Shown piece by piece: positions 63,208 through 64,000 of a DNA stretch of 64,000 nt. The stretch covers positions 62,001-126,000 of the forward strand of contig JADZAS010000030.1 in the NCBI GenBank assembly GCA_020852515.1, written 5' to 3'. Position 1 is the stretch's first letter. Each line of letters opens with the position of its first letter. The position numbers and the translations under genes are program-made. A model generated the notes under the pieces. The model was not told the origin of the DNA. It made no database searches and worked only from the letters and a program-made list of their open reading frames with translations. This stretch comes from Phycisphaerales bacterium (GTDB lineage Bacteria; Planctomycetota; Phycisphaerae; Phycisphaerales; UBA5793).

Positions 63208-64000
63208 ATGGCTTCGAGTCAAGGCGATGAGTCCTCGCTGGTTGTTTCACCGGTGCCGCCCGACGTTGGCGGAAGTGTGACGCAGGCGCCGGCACAAGTG
63301 AGCCAGTCGCTCACGATGCCGTCCGAGAGCCAGGTCCTCGATGTGCTCTGGCCCGACGACTCGTCGCACCCGTACGTGTCGATGGAGGTCTCGACCATCG
63401 ACGCCTGGCCGGTGGCGGTGGAGCACTGGCCGGAGATCGGCGCCAGCGCGCTGAGCCTGATCCTGCTGATCGTTCTGGCTGCGATGCTCTGGCGGCGCTG
63501 GCGTCGCCGGCGGCTGGTGGCGCCCGGCGAGCCGTATTGCGCCAAGTGCGGCTATCGACTCACCGGCCGCAGCGACGCGAAACAATGCCCCGAGTGCGGG
63601 CGGGATCTTGCGGGCGGCGGAGTGATGTACGGCCGGAGACTGCGTCGGCGGCCGGTCGTGGTCGCAGCGGCTCTGCTGGTAGGTGTGTGCGGAGTCTACT
63701 ACGCGGCGCGCGGCCACCTGCCGCGCACCGGTCGCGCCGCGAACTGGTTCGACTGGCCTTCCGCCCGGCTGCACGCGTGGGCGACGGCGAACCAGCGCTG
63801 GTCGATGATGCGACACGCACTGCCGATGCTGCGCATCGCGCGGATCGACCCGGAAACGGGAGCAGTCGTGCGCACCGTGCGCTACGAGCCGATTCAGAAG
63901 CGCGATGGCACGAGGTGGAATGGGCGACTCGCCGGGCTGCGCGAGAATCACTTCTACCTGTACTGGCGCAGCGGTGTCGCCGAGATTGATGCCGGGTCAG
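63208..64000 (+). CDS. membrane protein with central zinc ribbon (3' end missing)
   Basis: The frame is open from this ATG to the window end (264 codons), so the gene is truncated by the edge. It has an N-terminal, extracytoplasmic stretch of about 75 residues, a membrane segment (about 77-96), a basic stretch, a ribbon CAKCGYRLTGRSDAKQCPECG (about 112-132), and a second membrane segment (about 148-166). The part after that is hydrophilic. This is the same membrane and ribbon theme seen elsewhere in the window. A weak AAAGGGA precedes the ATG. Confidence 0.72.
   Translation, partial: MASSQGDESSLVVSPVPPDVGGSVTQAPAQVSQSLTMPSESQVLDVLWPDDSSHPYVSMEVSTIDAWPVAVEHWPEIGASALSLILLIVLAAMLWRRWRRRRLVAPGEPYCAKCGYRLTGRSDAKQCPECGRDLAGGGVMYGRRLRRRPVVVAAALLVGVCGVYYAARGHLPRTGRAANWFDWPSARLHAWATANQRWSMMRHALPMLRIARIDPETGAVVRTVRYEPIQKRDGTRWNGRLAGLRENHFYLYWRSGVAEIDAGS

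Overview
The window is about 64 kb of GC-rich, gene-dense bacterial chromosome. The gene content suggests a planctomycete, most likely of the Phycisphaerae. The evidence is a family of membrane proteins ending in a CxxCxY...CPECG zinc ribbon, a prepilin-type cleavage protein with no pilus operon around it, a futalosine-route menaquinone gene, secreted proteins that share a C-terminal domain, and Lys/Ala-rich histone-H1-like tails. The taxonomic call is inference. I found no rRNA, tRNA, CRISPR array, insertion sequence or prophage.

Layout. 1-2.5 kb (minus): plsC and cmk, coupled by a TGATG, then a TIM-barrel protein. 2.6-2.75 kb (minus): a promoter plus terminator with no ORF, a candidate small RNA of about 95 nt. 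3-8.1 kb (plus): gcvH overlapping an ABC ATPase, a large FtsX-type permease, rpsT and a CPBP protease. 8.2-13.3 kb: an EF-G-like GTPase, a pseudopilin, an aldo/keto reductase and an FAD oxidoreductase. 13.5-16 kb (plus): a 51-residue Lys-rich protein with its own terminator, a 7Fe ferredoxin, prfA and mqnB. 16-22.1 kb: a six-bladed Kelch protein, four tandem zinc-ribbon membrane genes plus a frameshifted fifth copy, a SpoIIE-type phosphatase and a secreted protein. 22.2-28.5 kb: a lipoprotein, a receiver-like protein, a BtuF-like protein, acs, an EEP lipoprotein, a PilZ protein and a coiled-coil protein.

28.6-36 kb (plus): tilS, a second ABC ATPase/permease pair followed by a DUF3299 protein, a four-S1-domain protein, an FMN reductase and a TIGR01777 epimerase. 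36-38 kb (minus): two duplicated zinc-ribbon membrane proteins. 43.6-38.1 kb (minus): an ATP synthase operon, atpZ - small membrane protein - atpB - atpE - atpF - atpH - atpA. It ends at a terminator, so atpG, atpD and atpC must lie elsewhere. 43.9-48 kb: DUF444, DUF4259, zinc-ribbon, DUF4112, lipoprotein and secreted-protein genes. 48.3-54.3 kb: a caspase-fold protein, sat, and two paralogous membrane-anchored proteins, one cut short by an in-frame TAA. 54.5-64 kb: a UDP-galactopyranose-mutase-like flavoprotein divergent from a type I phosphodiesterase, a TetR regulator with its operator inside its own promoter, a methyltransferase with a second copy of the operator, a sulfotransferase, an M61 peptidase with PDZ domain, and a zinc-ribbon gene running off the window end.

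The best-supported new points are the TetR operator/promoter overlap with its probable leaderless transcript, the candidate anti-Shine-Dalgarno small RNA, the tiny Lys-rich protein, the decayed fifth copy of the zinc-ribbon array, the in-frame TAA with a preserved downstream tail, and the caspase-like protein.
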